Positions 52,566 to 61,922 of a DNA stretch of 64,000 bases are shown here, piece after piece. Numbering within the stretch: the first letter of the stretch is position 1; every line of letters starts with the position of its first letter. A program made the translations under genes and the position numbers. The DNA is from AP-15 sp035252905 (GTDB lineage: Bacteria; Pseudomonadota; Alphaproteobacteria; ATCC43930; CGMCC-115725), in contig DATFCQ010000051.1 in the NCBI GenBank assembly GCA_035252905.1, forward strand, positions 3,557 through 67,556. The letters are read 5' to 3'. The notes under the pieces are model-generated. The model saw only the letters and a list, made by a program, of their open reading frames with translations. It searched no databases and was not told the DNA's origin.

Positions 52566-53396
52566 TTACGGCTTCAGGAAATCGCGCACGCGCTCGATCT
52601 CCCCGATCGCGCCGAATTGCGAGCCGATCAGGATCTCCTCGAAACCCAATTGCTCGACACGTTTGATGCGCCGGCGCGCCTCCTCCGGCGAACAGATGAA
52701 ATTGACCGACGCCGCCTTCGCCAATTCTGCGGATTGGGGACGCTCGGCGAGGTCGATCGAGCAGTTGGCGAGGACGGCATTGGTCCCGCCGGCCTCGCGA
52801 TAGATCTTCATGCCGTGTTCGAGATCGTCCCAGCTGCTGAACCGACCGGACGGGGTCCAGCCCTGGGCCTCTTTGGCGGCGTAGGTGATCCAGCGCGGGC
52901 TGCGCCAGGCGCCGATCAGGATCGGCGGCCCGCCCTTGCATCCGGGCCAGGTCGACAATGTGCCGCCATTGACCGGCTCGCCGTTCCACACGCGACGCAG
53001 GATTTCGAGATCGTTTTTGAAGGTGCGAAAACGGTGATCGTAATCGTAGCCGAGCAGCGTGAAATCGTCGCGCGTCGAGCCGCTGCCGGCGCCGAGGATC
53101 AGGCGGTTGTTCGACATCGCCTGAAGCGATTGCACCCGATGGGCAAGCTCGATCGGGTTGCGCAACGGGAGTTGCAATACGGCGATCCCGAGTTCGACCC
53201 GCCGCGTCACCGCGGCGAGCGCCGTCAGGACCTGGAGCGAATCCAGCGTGGGCCGGCCGCGGCCCAGCGAATCCCCGATCCAGATCCCGGGAAACCCTCT
53301 GGCCTCGACCTCGCGGGCAAAATCGATGATGCGATCCATCAAGCCGCTGTCGGGGTTCGCCCCGGGGCTGATCCGGATCATCGTGCTGACGCGCAT
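52566..53396 (-). CDS. LLM-class flavin-dependent oxidoreductase
   Basis: A 276-residue bacterial-luciferase-fold protein with FAREVEARGFPGIWIGDSLG, RVELGIAVLQLPLRNPIELA and RLILGAGSGSTRDDF. These enzymes use FMN or F420 and oxidise or reduce diverse small molecules. Shorter than the enzyme at 44,797 and of a different subgroup. ATG follows GAGAGGAGAGGG, a strong site. Second gene of the minus-strand operon. Confidence 0.9.
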   Translation of the reverse strand: MRVSTMIRISPGANPDSGLMDRIIDFAREVEARGFPGIWIGDSLGRGRPTLDSLQVLTALAAVTRRVELGIAVLQLPLRNPIELAHRVQSLQAMSNNRLILGAGSGSTRDDFTLLGYDYDHRFRTFKNDLEILRRVWNGEPVNGGTLSTWPGCKGGPPILIGAWRSPRWITYAAKEAQGWTPSGRFSSWDDLEHGMKIYREAGGTNAVLANCSIDLAERPQSAELAKAASVNFICSPEEARRRIKRVEQLGFEEILIGSQFGAIGEIERVRDFLKP

Positions 53397-53466
53397 GTGC
53401 CCTCTCCTCTCATGGCGGACGATCGCGAAGAGCGTAAATTCAGAGGCAGGGAAGCCTGATGCCGCC

Positions 53467-54306
53467 TCAACCGCGCAGTTGGCGGATGTGGCCGGCCCAC
53501 TTGTCCAATATCGGCAGGATGTCGTCGCGGGCTTCCGACATCAGGCTGACGTTGACCCGGGCCGCGCCGAGGTCACGGAACCGTTTCAGCGCGTCGAGAT
53601 CGTCGGGGGCGCCGCCAATCGTGACCGGCAGAGAGGCAGGATCGCGCCCGGCCTCCTGCGCCATCCTGCGGAACGCCGGCAGATAGTCCTCGGGATTTCC
53701 GCTTGCGGCGTTCGGGTACCAGCCGTCGCCGTAGCGAATCGCGCGCCGCGCCGCCCACGGAAAGGCGCCGCCGAGAATGACCGGCGGATGCGGTTTCTGC
53801 ACCGGTTTCGGCCAGGTCATGATCGTATCGAAATTGACAAGCTCGCCGTGGTATTCCGGTTTCGTCTCGGTCCAGATCGCCTTCATGGCCGCGATCTGCT
53901 CGCGCATCTTTTTCATACGGGTGGCAAAGACGGTGCCGTGGTTCTCGATTTCTTCCTGGTTCCATCCGCCGCCGATGCCAAACAGGAAACGCCCACCCGA
54001 GAGCTGATCGAGCGAGGCGACAAGCTTGGCGGTCTGGATCGTGTCGCGCTGGATCACGAGGCAGATGCCGGTCGCGATTTTGAGCCATTTGGTCGCGCAA
54101 GCGGCGGCGGTCAGGGTGACGAACGGGTCCATCACGTCGTAATAGCGCTTGCCCAGCTCGCTGTCGGCCCGCGTGCGGCGCGGCACCGGGATGTGCGAAT
54201 GCTCGGCGGCCCATAGCGAATCGAAGCCGCGCTCCTCCAGGGCGACCGCCAGCTCGGCCGGGGTGATCGAGTAATCGGTGAAAAAGATCGAGACGCCGAA
54301 TTCCAT
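53467..54306 (-). CDS. LLM-class oxidoreductase, F420-dependent type
   Basis: A 279-residue luciferase-fold protein: MEFGVSIFFTDYSITPAELA, SLWAAEHSHIPV, LDQLSGGRFLFGIGGGWN and PVILGGAFPWAARRA. The pattern is of the group annotated as probable F420-dependent oxidoreductases; whether this organism makes F420 cannot be judged here, and FMN use is possible. ATG follows GGGAGGG. First gene of the operon that includes a second luciferase-like enzyme, HMG-CoA lyase-like protein and three CoA-transferases. Confidence 0.9.
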   Translation of the reverse strand: MEFGVSIFFTDYSITPAELAVALEERGFDSLWAAEHSHIPVPRRTRADSELGKRYYDVMDPFVTLTAAACATKWLKIATGICLVIQRDTIQTAKLVASLDQLSGGRFLFGIGGGWNQEEIENHGTVFATRMKKMREQIAAMKAIWTETKPEYHGELVNFDTIMTWPKPVQKPHPPVILGGAFPWAARRAIRYGDGWYPNAASGNPEDYLPAFRRMAQEAGRDPASLPVTIGGAPDDLDALKRFRDLGAARVNVSLMSEARDDILPILDKWAGHIRQLRG

Positions 54307-54824
54307 GGGGCCCTCCCAGACCGCACGTGAAGACCGATGCTAAGCGGGCCTATAGGGGCCGATCAACAGATCGCAGCGTTGAATCTCAGCGGCAGGATGA
54401 TTCGTGATGCGAGAGGACCCCGTGGCTGGCGCGTCTCCTATCGTAGCGGACGCGGCGCAGCTCGCGGGGCCGTCAGAACCCTCAATACCGAACGGAATGG
54501 CCATCCGCTGACCAATCTATGCATGGCTGCTTAGCGGCGGGTCGATGTCCGGCGCGCGGGCGGGATGCGCTGCCTCGCCTTGCGTTACCGCCCGAGCGTG
54601 AAAACGGGTCTTGATCGACAATAGTGGTGGTCATCCGTACCGCCGAGACGTAGCGCGTCGTATCATGCTAAGGTCGTTCGTCGGACGCCCATTCTGGACG
54701 CCTTCTGCACCTTTTGCCGGCGCACCGCGCAGGGTGCGGCGGATCGCACCGCTAAAGCGCGTTAAGTCCGGCCTGGCCTTCGAGCGACCGAGGCGGCCGC
54801 GGACAGCCCCAGGCGGGGAGCGTC
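54307..54824. other. intergenic region between divergent operons
   Basis: 518 bases between the divergent luciferase-like operon and the efflux pair. Open frames crossing it have random-looking composition and no family resemblance. It presumably holds both promoters and possibly operator sites for a remote regulator, but I see no clear palindrome or promoter boxes. Confidence 0.6.
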
Positions 54825-55976
54825 ATGGAAGAGACAGCATCGCCCCGCGCACCCGAGAGCGCCTCCCCGGCACCGGCGGCGCGACAGGAGCTGCGGGTTG
54901 GACGGGCGCCGCTGCGGCGGCTCCGCGCGCCGCGGGGGCTGGTCCTGCGGCTTGCTATATTGGCAGTGGCGGGCGCGATCGTCGTTCTGTTCACGACTCA
55001 GTGGAACCGCTGGATCGGCGACAGCGTCCGGCAGCAGACCGACGACGCCTATATCCGCGGCGACCTCACTCCGCTCAGCGCCCAGGTTGACGGGGACGTG
55101 CAGCGCGTCGCGGTCGACGACTTCCAAGAGGTCAAGAAGGGCGACCTGCTGGTGCAGATCGACGATGCCGACTACACGGCGCGCGTCGCGCAGGCCGAAG
55201 CGGCCCTCCTCGGCGCTCAGGCCGCGATCGCCAACATCAAGGCCCGAAAAGCGACGCAAAAGGCCCAGGTGGCCGAGGCGGAGGACGCGATCCGCGCCAC
55301 CGCAGCCGATGTCCAGCAGACCCATGAAGAGGCGGTGCGCCAGCGCGCCCTGCTCGCCGCTACCTTCGGCACTCGGCAAAAGGTCGAGCAGGCGGACGCC
55401 GCGGCCCGGCGCTTTGCGGCGACCTTGGCGCGCGACCAGGCCGCGCTTGCCGCCCAGCAGCGCGACCTGGCGGTGCTCGACACGCAAGAGTCGGGATTGC
55501 GCGCCGACGTGAAGGCCAAGAAGGCGGCGCTCGACCTCGCCAGGATCGCTCTCGGCTACACCCGCATCACCGCGCCGGTCAGCGGCGAGGTCAGCGAGCG
55601 CGGCGTGCAGGCCGGACAATATGTCCATGCCGGGGCCCAGGTGATCGCGATCGTGCCGCTCAACAACGTCTGGGTCATCGCCAACTACCTGGAAACCCAG
55701 CTCACCCACGTCGCGATCGGCCAGAAGGCGGAAGTCCGCGTCGACAGCTTTCCGGGCGTCGTCATCAAGGCCCGCGTCGACAGCATCGCGCCGGCAAGCG
55801 GCGCGCAGTTCAGCCTGCTGCCGCCCGACAATGCGACCGGCAACTTCACCAAGGTCGTGCAGCGCATTCCGGTCAAGTTGCGGCTCGACCCCGACAACCC
55901 GCTCAGGGGCAGATTGCGCCCCGGCATGTCGGTCGAGGCGACGATCCTGACGGACAGCAAGCCGGCCGCGCGATGA
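54825..55976 (+). CDS. EmrA/HlyD-family efflux adaptor
   Basis: A 383-residue membrane-fusion protein. A short cytosolic N-terminus leads to one membrane helix at about 41-58, followed by a biotinyl-lipoyl half-motif (QTDDAYIRGDLTPLSAQVDG), a long coiled-coil hairpin (about 125-225), the second lipoyl half (ITAPVSGEVSERGVQAGQYV) and a beta-barrel. It links an inner-membrane pump to an outer-membrane channel. The stop overlaps the pump gene by 4 bases (ATGA). No outer-membrane channel or regulator gene is adjacent. Confidence 0.93.
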   Translation: MEETASPRAPESASPAPAARQELRVGRAPLRRLRAPRGLVLRLAILAVAGAIVVLFTTQWNRWIGDSVRQQTDDAYIRGDLTPLSAQVDGDVQRVAVDDFQEVKKGDLLVQIDDADYTARVAQAEAALLGAQAAIANIKARKATQKAQVAEAEDAIRATAADVQQTHEEAVRQRALLAATFGTRQKVEQADAAARRFAATLARDQAALAAQQRDLAVLDTQESGLRADVKAKKAALDLARIALGYTRITAPVSGEVSERGVQAGQYVHAGAQVIAIVPLNNVWVIANYLETQLTHVAIGQKAEVRVDSFPGVVIKARVDSIAPASGAQFSLLPPDNATGNFTKVVQRIPVKLRLDPDNPLRGRLRPGMSVEATILTDSKPAAR

Positions 55977-57574
55977 CGATCGCCGCCGGCATCGCCGCCG
56001 CCACGGCACTGCCTTTCGCGCTGCGCGGGCGCTGCGAGCGCCCGGTCATGGGCTGTGCGGCGGTGCTGGTCGGCGCGGTCGTCTCGACTCTCAACGCCCG
56101 GATCACCACCTTCGGCCTTGCCGACATCCGCGGCGGGCTCGGCCTCGGCGTCGACGAGGGGTCGTGGATCGCCACCGTGTTCTTCGCCGCGCAGATGGCG
56201 GTGACCCCGGCCGCTGCGTGGATGAGCACCGTCCTCAGCACACGGCGGGTGCTGCTGTGGACCGGCACGGTCTTTGCCGCGCTGTCGATCCTGCCCCCCT
56301 TCCTCCACGACTATGATACCCTCATTGCCGTGCAATTCGTCCGCGGGCTCGCGGTGGGCGCCTTCATTCCCGCCGCCCTCGGTTTCATCCTCAGGAGCCT
56401 CGCGCCGCAATGGTGGATCTGGGGCATCGCGGCCTATGCCTTCCGCTTTGTCTTCTCGCAGAACATCGGCGGCGCGATCGAAGGGTTCTATGCCGACACC
56501 GGGCATTGGCAATGGATCTTTTGGCAGAACACGGCGCTGACGCCGGTGATGACGATCCTTGCCGCGATCGCGATGCCGCGCCGGCCGATCGACCGCGAGC
56601 TGTGGCATCGCACCGACTGGATGGGCATTGTCTATTCCGGCGTCGGCTTCGCCCTCCTCTATGCCGGGCTCGACCAGGGCAACCGCCTCGACTGGCTCAA
56701 TTCCGGCGCCGTCTCCGGCCTGCTCCTCGCCGGCGCATTGCTGGTCGCCGCTTTCGCCATCCATGAAAGCCGCGCCGCATACCCGCTCATCCACCTGCGC
56801 GTCCTGGCCCAATCGAGCGTCTCGGTGCTGGTGGGGATCTTCGGCTTCGGCGTCATGGCGACATCGTTCGTGCTGCCAAGCTACCTGACGGCGGTGCAGG
56901 GCTTGCGCGCCTTGCAGATCAGCGACGCACTCTACTGGGTCGCCCTGCCGCAAATCGTGCTGGTGCCGCTCGTCGCCCTGTTGGTGCAGCGGATCGATGC
57001 CCGCCTGCTCTTGACGCTCGGATTTGCCGTGATCGCGGTCGGCAGCTGGCTCGACACCGGCCTCACACATGACTGGGCGAGCGGCAATTTCGTGCCCTCC
57101 GCGGCGGTCGAGGCGGTCGGCCTCGCGCTCGCAATCACCGCCCTTATCACCTATGCGATCGCCAATATCACGCCGCCGCAAGCCGCGGCGATCGCTGCGA
57201 CGATCCAGATCGCGCGGCTCCTCGGGAGCGAACTCGGCAACGCGCTGATGCAGACCTTTGTGCGGGTGCGCGAGCAGGTTTATTCGAACCTGATCGGTCT
57301 GCACCTGGTTGCCGGCTCGCCGGCGGCGGAGCACGCGACGGCGCTTCTGTCCGGCCCCTATGTCAACCGCGCGGTGGGCGCCGGCAATGCGCCGCTCCAG
57401 GGTGTCGGCGTGCTCGCCGGACTGGTGCGGCGCGAGGCCTACGTGCTGGCCGACATCGACGCCTTCTGGCTGATCGCCTGGGTGGCGGTCGCCGGCATCC
57501 TGCTCGTGCTGTTGCTGCGCCGCCCGCCGCCCAACCCCCTGACCCCGCCGCGCGTCGCCGTGAGCGGGCAATGA
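55973..57574 (+). CDS. EmrB/QacA-type (DHA2) MFS efflux pump
   Basis: A 533-residue inner-membrane drug:H+ antiporter with about 14 hydrophobic segments. The DHA2 layout is visible: STLNARITTFGLADIRGGLG in helix 1 region, FVRGLAVGAFIPAALGF, then HESRAAYPLIHLRVL between helices 6 and 7 and a large final loop before the last helix. It works with the EmrA-like protein to expel hydrophobic acids or drugs. The ATG overlaps the adaptor stop (ATGA). Confidence 0.93.
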   Translation: MTIAAGIAAATALPFALRGRCERPVMGCAAVLVGAVVSTLNARITTFGLADIRGGLGLGVDEGSWIATVFFAAQMAVTPAAAWMSTVLSTRRVLLWTGTVFAALSILPPFLHDYDTLIAVQFVRGLAVGAFIPAALGFILRSLAPQWWIWGIAAYAFRFVFSQNIGGAIEGFYADTGHWQWIFWQNTALTPVMTILAAIAMPRRPIDRELWHRTDWMGIVYSGVGFALLYAGLDQGNRLDWLNSGAVSGLLLAGALLVAAFAIHESRAAYPLIHLRVLAQSSVSVLVGIFGFGVMATSFVLPSYLTAVQGLRALQISDALYWVALPQIVLVPLVALLVQRIDARLLLTLGFAVIAVGSWLDTGLTHDWASGNFVPSAAVEAVGLALAITALITYAIANITPPQAAAIAATIQIARLLGSELGNALMQTFVRVREQVYSNLIGLHLVAGSPAAEHATALLSGPYVNRAVGAGNAPLQGVGVLAGLVRREAYVLADIDAFWLIAWVAVAGILLVLLLRRPPPNPLTPPRVAVSGQ

Positions 57575-57597
57575 CCGCCGCCATTGAAGGAGATCCG

Positions 57598-57729
57598 ATG
57601 AAAGCCGTTCGGATTCCCCCCTTCGATGGCGTCGAGGCGCTTGACTTCAGGGACGCCGTGTTGGCGGGCCGCTCCACCGGGCGGCGAAGCAGCGCGCCAC
57701 CTCGGCCGCCACGGAACGAACCCGTTTGA
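57598..57729 (+). pseudogene. 43-codon frame, possible stub of an MDR quinone oxidoreductase
   Basis: ATG 57598 follows a perfect AAGGAGAT ribosome site. The frame MKAVRIPPFDGVEALDFRDA (continuing VLAG) resembles the N-terminus of zinc-type alcohol dehydrogenases/quinone oxidoreductases, then degenerates into an Arg/Ser/Pro-rich tail and stops at TGA 57,727. A truncated gene is more likely than a functional small protein. The intact NAD(P)-binding gene follows 33 bases later. Confidence 0.4.
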
Positions 57730-57762
57730 GGGTCGCCCGTCATCGACAAGGGAGGTTAAACC

Positions 57763-58515
57763 ATGAAGATCGTCGTCATCGGCGGCACCGGCCTGATCGG
57801 CTCGAAAACCGTCGCCATTCTGCGCCAGGACGGCCACGAGGTCGTCGCCGGCTCGCCCAAAACCGGCATCGACAGCATCACCGGCGAGGGGCTTAAAGAG
57901 GCCATGTCCGGCGCGCAGGTGGTGATCGACCTCACCAACTCGCCCTCATTTGAAGACAGGGCGGTGCTGGAATTCTTCGAGACTTCCGGGCGCAACCTTC
58001 TCCCGGCGGAGGCCGCAGCGGGCGTCCGGCACCACGTCGCGCTGTCCATCGTTGCCATCGACCGGACCGACAATGGCTATTTTCGCGCCAAGGTCGCCCA
58101 GGAGAAACTGATCGAGGCCTCCGGCATCCCCTACACCATTATCCGCGCGACCCAGTTCCTGGAATTCCTCGGCGGCATCGCCGCTTCAAGCGCGGATGGA
58201 AACATCGTCAGGCTTCCGCCCGTCCTGTTCCAGCCCATCGCGGCGGACGACGTTGCTTCGATCATCGCCGAGGTGGCGCTCGCGGCGCCGCGAAACGGCA
58301 TCGTCGAGATCGCCGGCCCGGAACGAGCGCCGTTCAACGAAATCGTCGCCCGCTACCTGAGGGCGGTCGGCGACCCGCGTCAGGTCGTGCGCGACCCCGA
58401 CGCCCGATATTGGGGCGGCCGGGTCGAGGAGCACTCGCTCGTGCCGTTGGGCGAGGCGCGCCTCGGCCGCATCGGTCTCGACGAATGGCTCCGCCGCGCA
58501 CAGGCAGGAGCCTGA
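57763..58515 (+). CDS. NAD(P)-binding protein, NmrA-like/atypical SDR
   Basis: A 250-residue atypical short-chain dehydrogenase with the cofactor motif GGTGLIGS at 7-14, VVIDLTNSPSFED, HHVALSIVAIDRTDNGYFRA (given as seen) and IIRATQFLEFLGG. It lacks the YxxxK active site, like NmrA-type sensors and many redox-responsive proteins. It may sense NAD(P) ratio or act as a reductase. ATG follows GGGAGGTTAAACC. It lies downstream of the efflux pair and the 43-codon frame and may belong to the same transcript. Confidence 0.88.
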   Translation: MKIVVIGGTGLIGSKTVAILRQDGHEVVAGSPKTGIDSITGEGLKEAMSGAQVVIDLTNSPSFEDRAVLEFFETSGRNLLPAEAAAGVRHHVALSIVAIDRTDNGYFRAKVAQEKLIEASGIPYTIIRATQFLEFLGGIAASSADGNIVRLPPVLFQPIAADDVASIIAEVALAAPRNGIVEIAGPERAPFNEIVARYLRAVGDPRQVVRDPDARYWGGRVEEHSLVPLGEARLGRIGLDEWLRRAQAGA

Positions 58516-58532
58516 TCCCGCATCTTCTCTTC

Positions 58533-59048
58533 TCAGTCAGTCAACTCGCGTACCATCTCGAACTCGGTGAGGGTGGGATCGTGCGCGACGCTTCTTGTAG
58601 CGCCGGTCGGCTGAAAACCGCATCGGCGATAGAGCGCGATGGCAGCATCATTATTGGATGTGACCCAGAGAGCGAGACAAGCCGCTCGACGCGCCCGAGC
58701 CCAGGCGACGACGCTCTCGACCAGCGCGAAGCCAATGCCGAACCGGCGCGCCGTGCCGTCAACAAACATGCCGACCAGTGTTGGCCTTGATGTCCACGAG
58801 TGGTCCGGGGCTTCGGCGAGCCCGGTCGCCATGCCCACCCATCGCTCGTCCCTTTCGGCAATGAATGTCACACGATCACCACCCGCCGCCCCACCGGCGG
58901 CTCTCTCATGCCAGACGTGCTCAGGGAACGCCTCCTCGCGGGCGAGTGTGGATCCGAAAGCTGTAGGGGCGTCCGCGAGGGCGTGAAGTCGCAGCGCTCG
59001 TAACCGAAGCCCCTCGTCAGGACGTATTTCCCGGATTTTCAAGCTCAT
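58533..59048 (-). CDS. GNAT family N-acetyltransferase
   Basis: A 171-residue GNAT-fold protein: LKIREIRPDEGLRLRALRL at the N-terminus, VGMFVDGTARRFGIGFALVE in the acetyl-CoA-binding strand-helix (the usual R/Q-x-x-G-x-G/A pattern appears as RRFGIG), and WVTSNNDAAIALYRRCGFQP at the C-terminus. It transfers an acetyl group to an amine; the substrate is unknown. ATG 59048 is chosen; the longer frame has no support. Convergent with the NmrA-like gene; only 17 bases separate the two stops. Confidence 0.92.
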   Translation of the reverse strand: MSLKIREIRPDEGLRLRALRLHALADAPTAFGSTLAREEAFPEHVWHERAAGGAAGGDRVTFIAERDERWVGMATGLAEAPDHSWTSRPTLVGMFVDGTARRFGIGFALVESVVAWARARRAACLALWVTSNNDAAIALYRRCGFQPTGATRSVAHDPTLTEFEMVRELTD

Positions 59049-60308
59049 GGGCCTGTACAGTCCTCTCACCGATGGCGCGCTTCGATTGTGCGGATCACCG
59101 GGTCCATATATTGGCGCAATGCTCGGCCGAAAGAAGAGTCCTGTGCAATCGCTCCGATGCCGCATTGAGCCATGCACCGAAGCTATCTCGGGCCCATCTG
59201 CACGAGCGCATCAGGAGGACCTTCACCGCCTGGGCGCACGGCAGCAACGGCCGCTTCGGGGCAGGAAAAGCCGTTCAAGATGCGAAGGAAGAACGGCAAG
59301 GGAGAGTCACGAACAGACCTTCAGAATTTGGTCCGAATTCGTTGAGTGAGTACCGATGTCCCTGTGCAGAAACCAAAGTCCTGCATAACGTTTCCTTGCT
59401 GCTGCCTTGCAGCAGAGATTGCCATCCTCACTCCTTTCGCTCAATTCCGCCAATCTCAAGGGCGCTCAGACAATGCTCATATTCTCTCTTTTGGCGTTCA
59501 TTCCGGTCGCGTTTCCCGAGCTTTGGCCACACGCGCAGGCTTCTCTGCGGTGAGAAGACGGGCGGCCCTCTCATCTCGTCCGGCTGCCTGTCAGTGCGCC
59601 GGGCTCAAGTGCAACATCGTGGAACGACGGCGGATGTCCGCCGAACCAACCCAAGAGATCGGCACCGCCCGGTATTTCGCTGAGCACCTCTAATCGGACC
59701 GCGATATCCCTCGCGTTGGATATTGTACGATCCATGTCAAGCCTCCACAAAGGTCGTGGGAGCGAAAATAACTGGGCGCCATCAACAGAACCTTTGAGGA
59801 GGCTTCCGCTTCCCGGATCGAGACCACTGCCTCAGCGACATCGAGCCGCTAGTCAGTCGCTTTGGCACGCCGCTCCGTCTCATCGATGCGGGTTCGCCCC
59901 GATGATTGCGGGTTGAGCGCAAATAATGAGTCCGGCTCAATCCCTCTCGCCCCCTATCTTCACCCACCGCTCGCGAGCGATAATGCGGCTCTGCTTGCCA
60001 TCGAGATTGCGGTTGTGACGCCCATCATCCGCGAATCGACCGCGTTATACCAAATCTTGATGAAGACAACCCTTATAACTGGAAATCGTCATGCCCGGCC
60101 TTGTGCCGGGCATCCACGCCTTTGCTATAGCCTCCGGCGTCTATTTCAGGCACGTGGATGGCCGGGTCAAGCCCAGCCATGACGTCTCTAATTGATTTAA
60201 GGGTTCTACTCATCGGGATCTGGTATTAGACGGCAAACCCCGACCCAGCGCTTTGACATGATCGGTCCAGAAGACCGCAGTATGCGGCGGCCGATGATCC
60301 GCTGAACT
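59049..60308. other. 1.26-kb gene-poor region
   Basis: Base composition is nearer to even than in the flanks, and open frames of up to 203 codons here are Cys/Ser/Arg-rich with no family resemblance or ribosome site. The only structure I can support is the composite inverted repeat at 60,045-60,227. It may be decayed coding or mobile DNA. Confidence 0.6.
60045..60227. repeat. composite inverted-repeat element (MITE-like)
   Basis: The outer arms TTATACCAAATCTTGATGAA and, reverse-complemented from the right side, TAATACCAGATCCCGATGAG match closely; both continue to AACCCTTA. Inside lies a second palindrome, from CGTCATGCCCGGCC to GGCTGGGCTTGACCCGGCCA-type arms ending CATGACG. There is no coding capacity. 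The nested structure suggests a non-autonomous mobile element carrying a dispersed palindrome. Confidence 0.7.
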
Positions 60309-61028
60309 TCACCCCTCGGCGGGTATCGGTGTCATCTTCGCTCTTTCCAGCCACTCCGCGGCCGCCGTGTGATCGTCGATCCCGTCATGTCGCCCGAGCA
60401 AGATAGCTTCGTCGAGAATGGCGACGGCCATTTCCCAGATTTTTCGGTCCATGTCCGGGCCGAGCTTGTTCCGGAACGAACGGGCGGCAGCTTTAGCCGC
60501 AGCGGCGCAGGGAGAGCCAATCCGAAAGTCTCGATACAAGCAACGGCGGCTAGCATGCAGAACCTCTCTCGCACACTCCAGGGGCAGCACGGCCCTTGCC
60601 TTCGCCATCACCGATGAAACCTGGCGCAGAGATCGCACCGTACGGCATTTCGCTGCGACTGCCGGCTTGTGCCAGACCTCCTCATACTCGGCCGCAACAA
60701 TGCGGCGAGTGGTTTCGATGACGATGAATTCGGCACGCTCCGCCTCAATCCAGGGGGAATCCGACGTCCCGGGAAGCCGGGTGACAAACAGTATCAGAAA
60801 CTCGTTTCGTACCCTATGCAGCATCAAATCGTTCAGGTAAATCGCGTAGTCAGAAATCGGGCGGGAGAAGCAGTCCGGCAGACACGAAACATCCTTGACC
60901 GCCCGGTATTCGAAACCGGCGGCAATAACTGCGGCTTCGTTCACGCAAATATTCCCGTCCTTGTTCGGCTGCTTATGCATCCCTCTGGCCAGACGGAATT
61001 TCGCAATCTTCTGGAAATCGAACGGCAT
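60309..61028 (-). CDS. conserved protein of unknown function
   Basis: A 239-residue protein starting MPFDFQKIAKFRLARGMHKQ, with VNEAAVIAAGFEYRAVKDVS, CLPDCFSRPISDYAIYLNDL and a C-terminal helical region ending LERAKMTPIPAEG. The first 90 residues have the regular look of a conserved domain. Several Cys (CLPDCF, CRTVRS, CAREV) could bind metal. I do not recognise the family. ATG 61028 has GGAG 6 bases upstream and is preferred to the first in-frame ATG. It stands alone in a gene-poor region. Confidence 0.65.
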   Translation of the reverse strand: MPFDFQKIAKFRLARGMHKQPNKDGNICVNEAAVIAAGFEYRAVKDVSCLPDCFSRPISDYAIYLNDLMLHRVRNEFLILFVTRLPGTSDSPWIEAERAEFIVIETTRRIVAAEYEEVWHKPAVAAKCRTVRSLRQVSSVMAKARAVLPLECAREVLHASRRCLYRDFRIGSPCAAAAKAAARSFRNKLGPDMDRKIWEMAVAILDEAILLGRHDGIDDHTAAAEWLERAKMTPIPAEG

Positions 61029-61242
61029 TGACGACTCCACAGTTTGAGTGGTCTGTTACCGGGACGTGTGCGGTCGCAGCGAGGCCCGTGACTTAAGCTA
61101 TTTCAAGGGCAAATGACCATGATCTGTAAAGCCCGCGGTATGGCAGGCGCGCCGCCATTCTCCGATCGACGGGCGGGTTGGCAAATCTACCCTGAAACGG
61201 CGGCAAAGGAGATGCGCCGGTTATTAGCATCGGCAGGGCCTG

Positions 61243-61770
61243 TCATGCCTCCAATGCGCCGCGCAGGATCTCACGCGCCGGCGGGCTGCCGTCAAGCGAC
61301 CGCACAGTCCGGCGCCTGATCTTCCAGCCCGCCGCGGTGCGCACGAACTCCCAGCGGTTGGCCGCGACGCGGTGCACATGAAAGCCCTGCGACGATCCGT
61401 GATTGGAAACCTCGAAGACCGGTCCGACGCGGTCCGGCACGAGGATCTGTATGTAAGAGATCGCGAATGCGGTGTCACCCGTGACCCGCACATAGGGCAA
61501 GCCGACAAAATGCGCGATCCCCTGCTCGATCGCGCGGTGGTGCTCGGCGCTCGTCGACGTTCCGGCGATCGCTGCTGGCCCGGTCGGCCGCGAGAAATCG
61601 GCGCCGCGGTCGAAGACGCCGTCCTCAGTCCACACAGAAGCAGTGTACTCGCCGGCGCCGGTGTCAGCGCTTGGCGGATGGGTGGCGATCAAGTTGTAGA
61701 TTTCCAGTCGGTCCTCGATCAGGCGGAGTCGCTGCTCGAGCGTGCCGCCGTCGCTGCTACGGGCTGCCAT
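61243..61770 (-). CDS. SnoaL-like (NTF2-fold) protein
   Basis: A 175-residue NTF2-fold protein of the SnoaL-like polyketide-cyclase/dehydratase type: LIEDRLEIYNLIATHPPSAD, YTASVWTEDGVFD, ISYIQILVPD and NRWEFVRTAAGWKIRRRTVR. Family members include dehydratases, ring-forming enzymes and dehydrogenase components. The start ATG 61770 follows GGAGAGACGAG. Its upstream region contains two GAGACGGTTTGGGT/CAACCGTCTC-like arms between the two genes. Substrate unknown. Confidence 0.85.
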   Translation of the reverse strand: MAARSSDGGTLEQRLRLIEDRLEIYNLIATHPPSADTGAGEYTASVWTEDGVFDRGADFSRPTGPAAIAGTSTSAEHHRAIEQGIAHFVGLPYVRVTGDTAFAISYIQILVPDRVGPVFEVSNHGSSQGFHVHRVAANRWEFVRTAAGWKIRRRTVRSLDGSPPAREILRGALEA

Positions 61771-61922
61771 CTCGTCTCTCCTATAGAGACGGCTCAACTA
61801 CACCCAAACCGTCTCTATAAAGTCATCTAACGTGGGAAAGAACTGAAGCTCTCTATAGGGCAGATGATCGTAAATCCACCACGCCATTTTGCAAGAAACG
61901 TTCTCAATGACTCTGCTAGGAG

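Noticed and set aside
54611..55090. A 159-codon frame overlapping the start of the EmrA-like gene
   Set aside because: It lies out of frame with a well-supported gene and has no family features.
59072..59683. A 203-codon plus-strand frame in the gene-poor region
   Set aside because: No ribosome site and a composition rich in Cys, Ser, Arg and His without any domain pattern.
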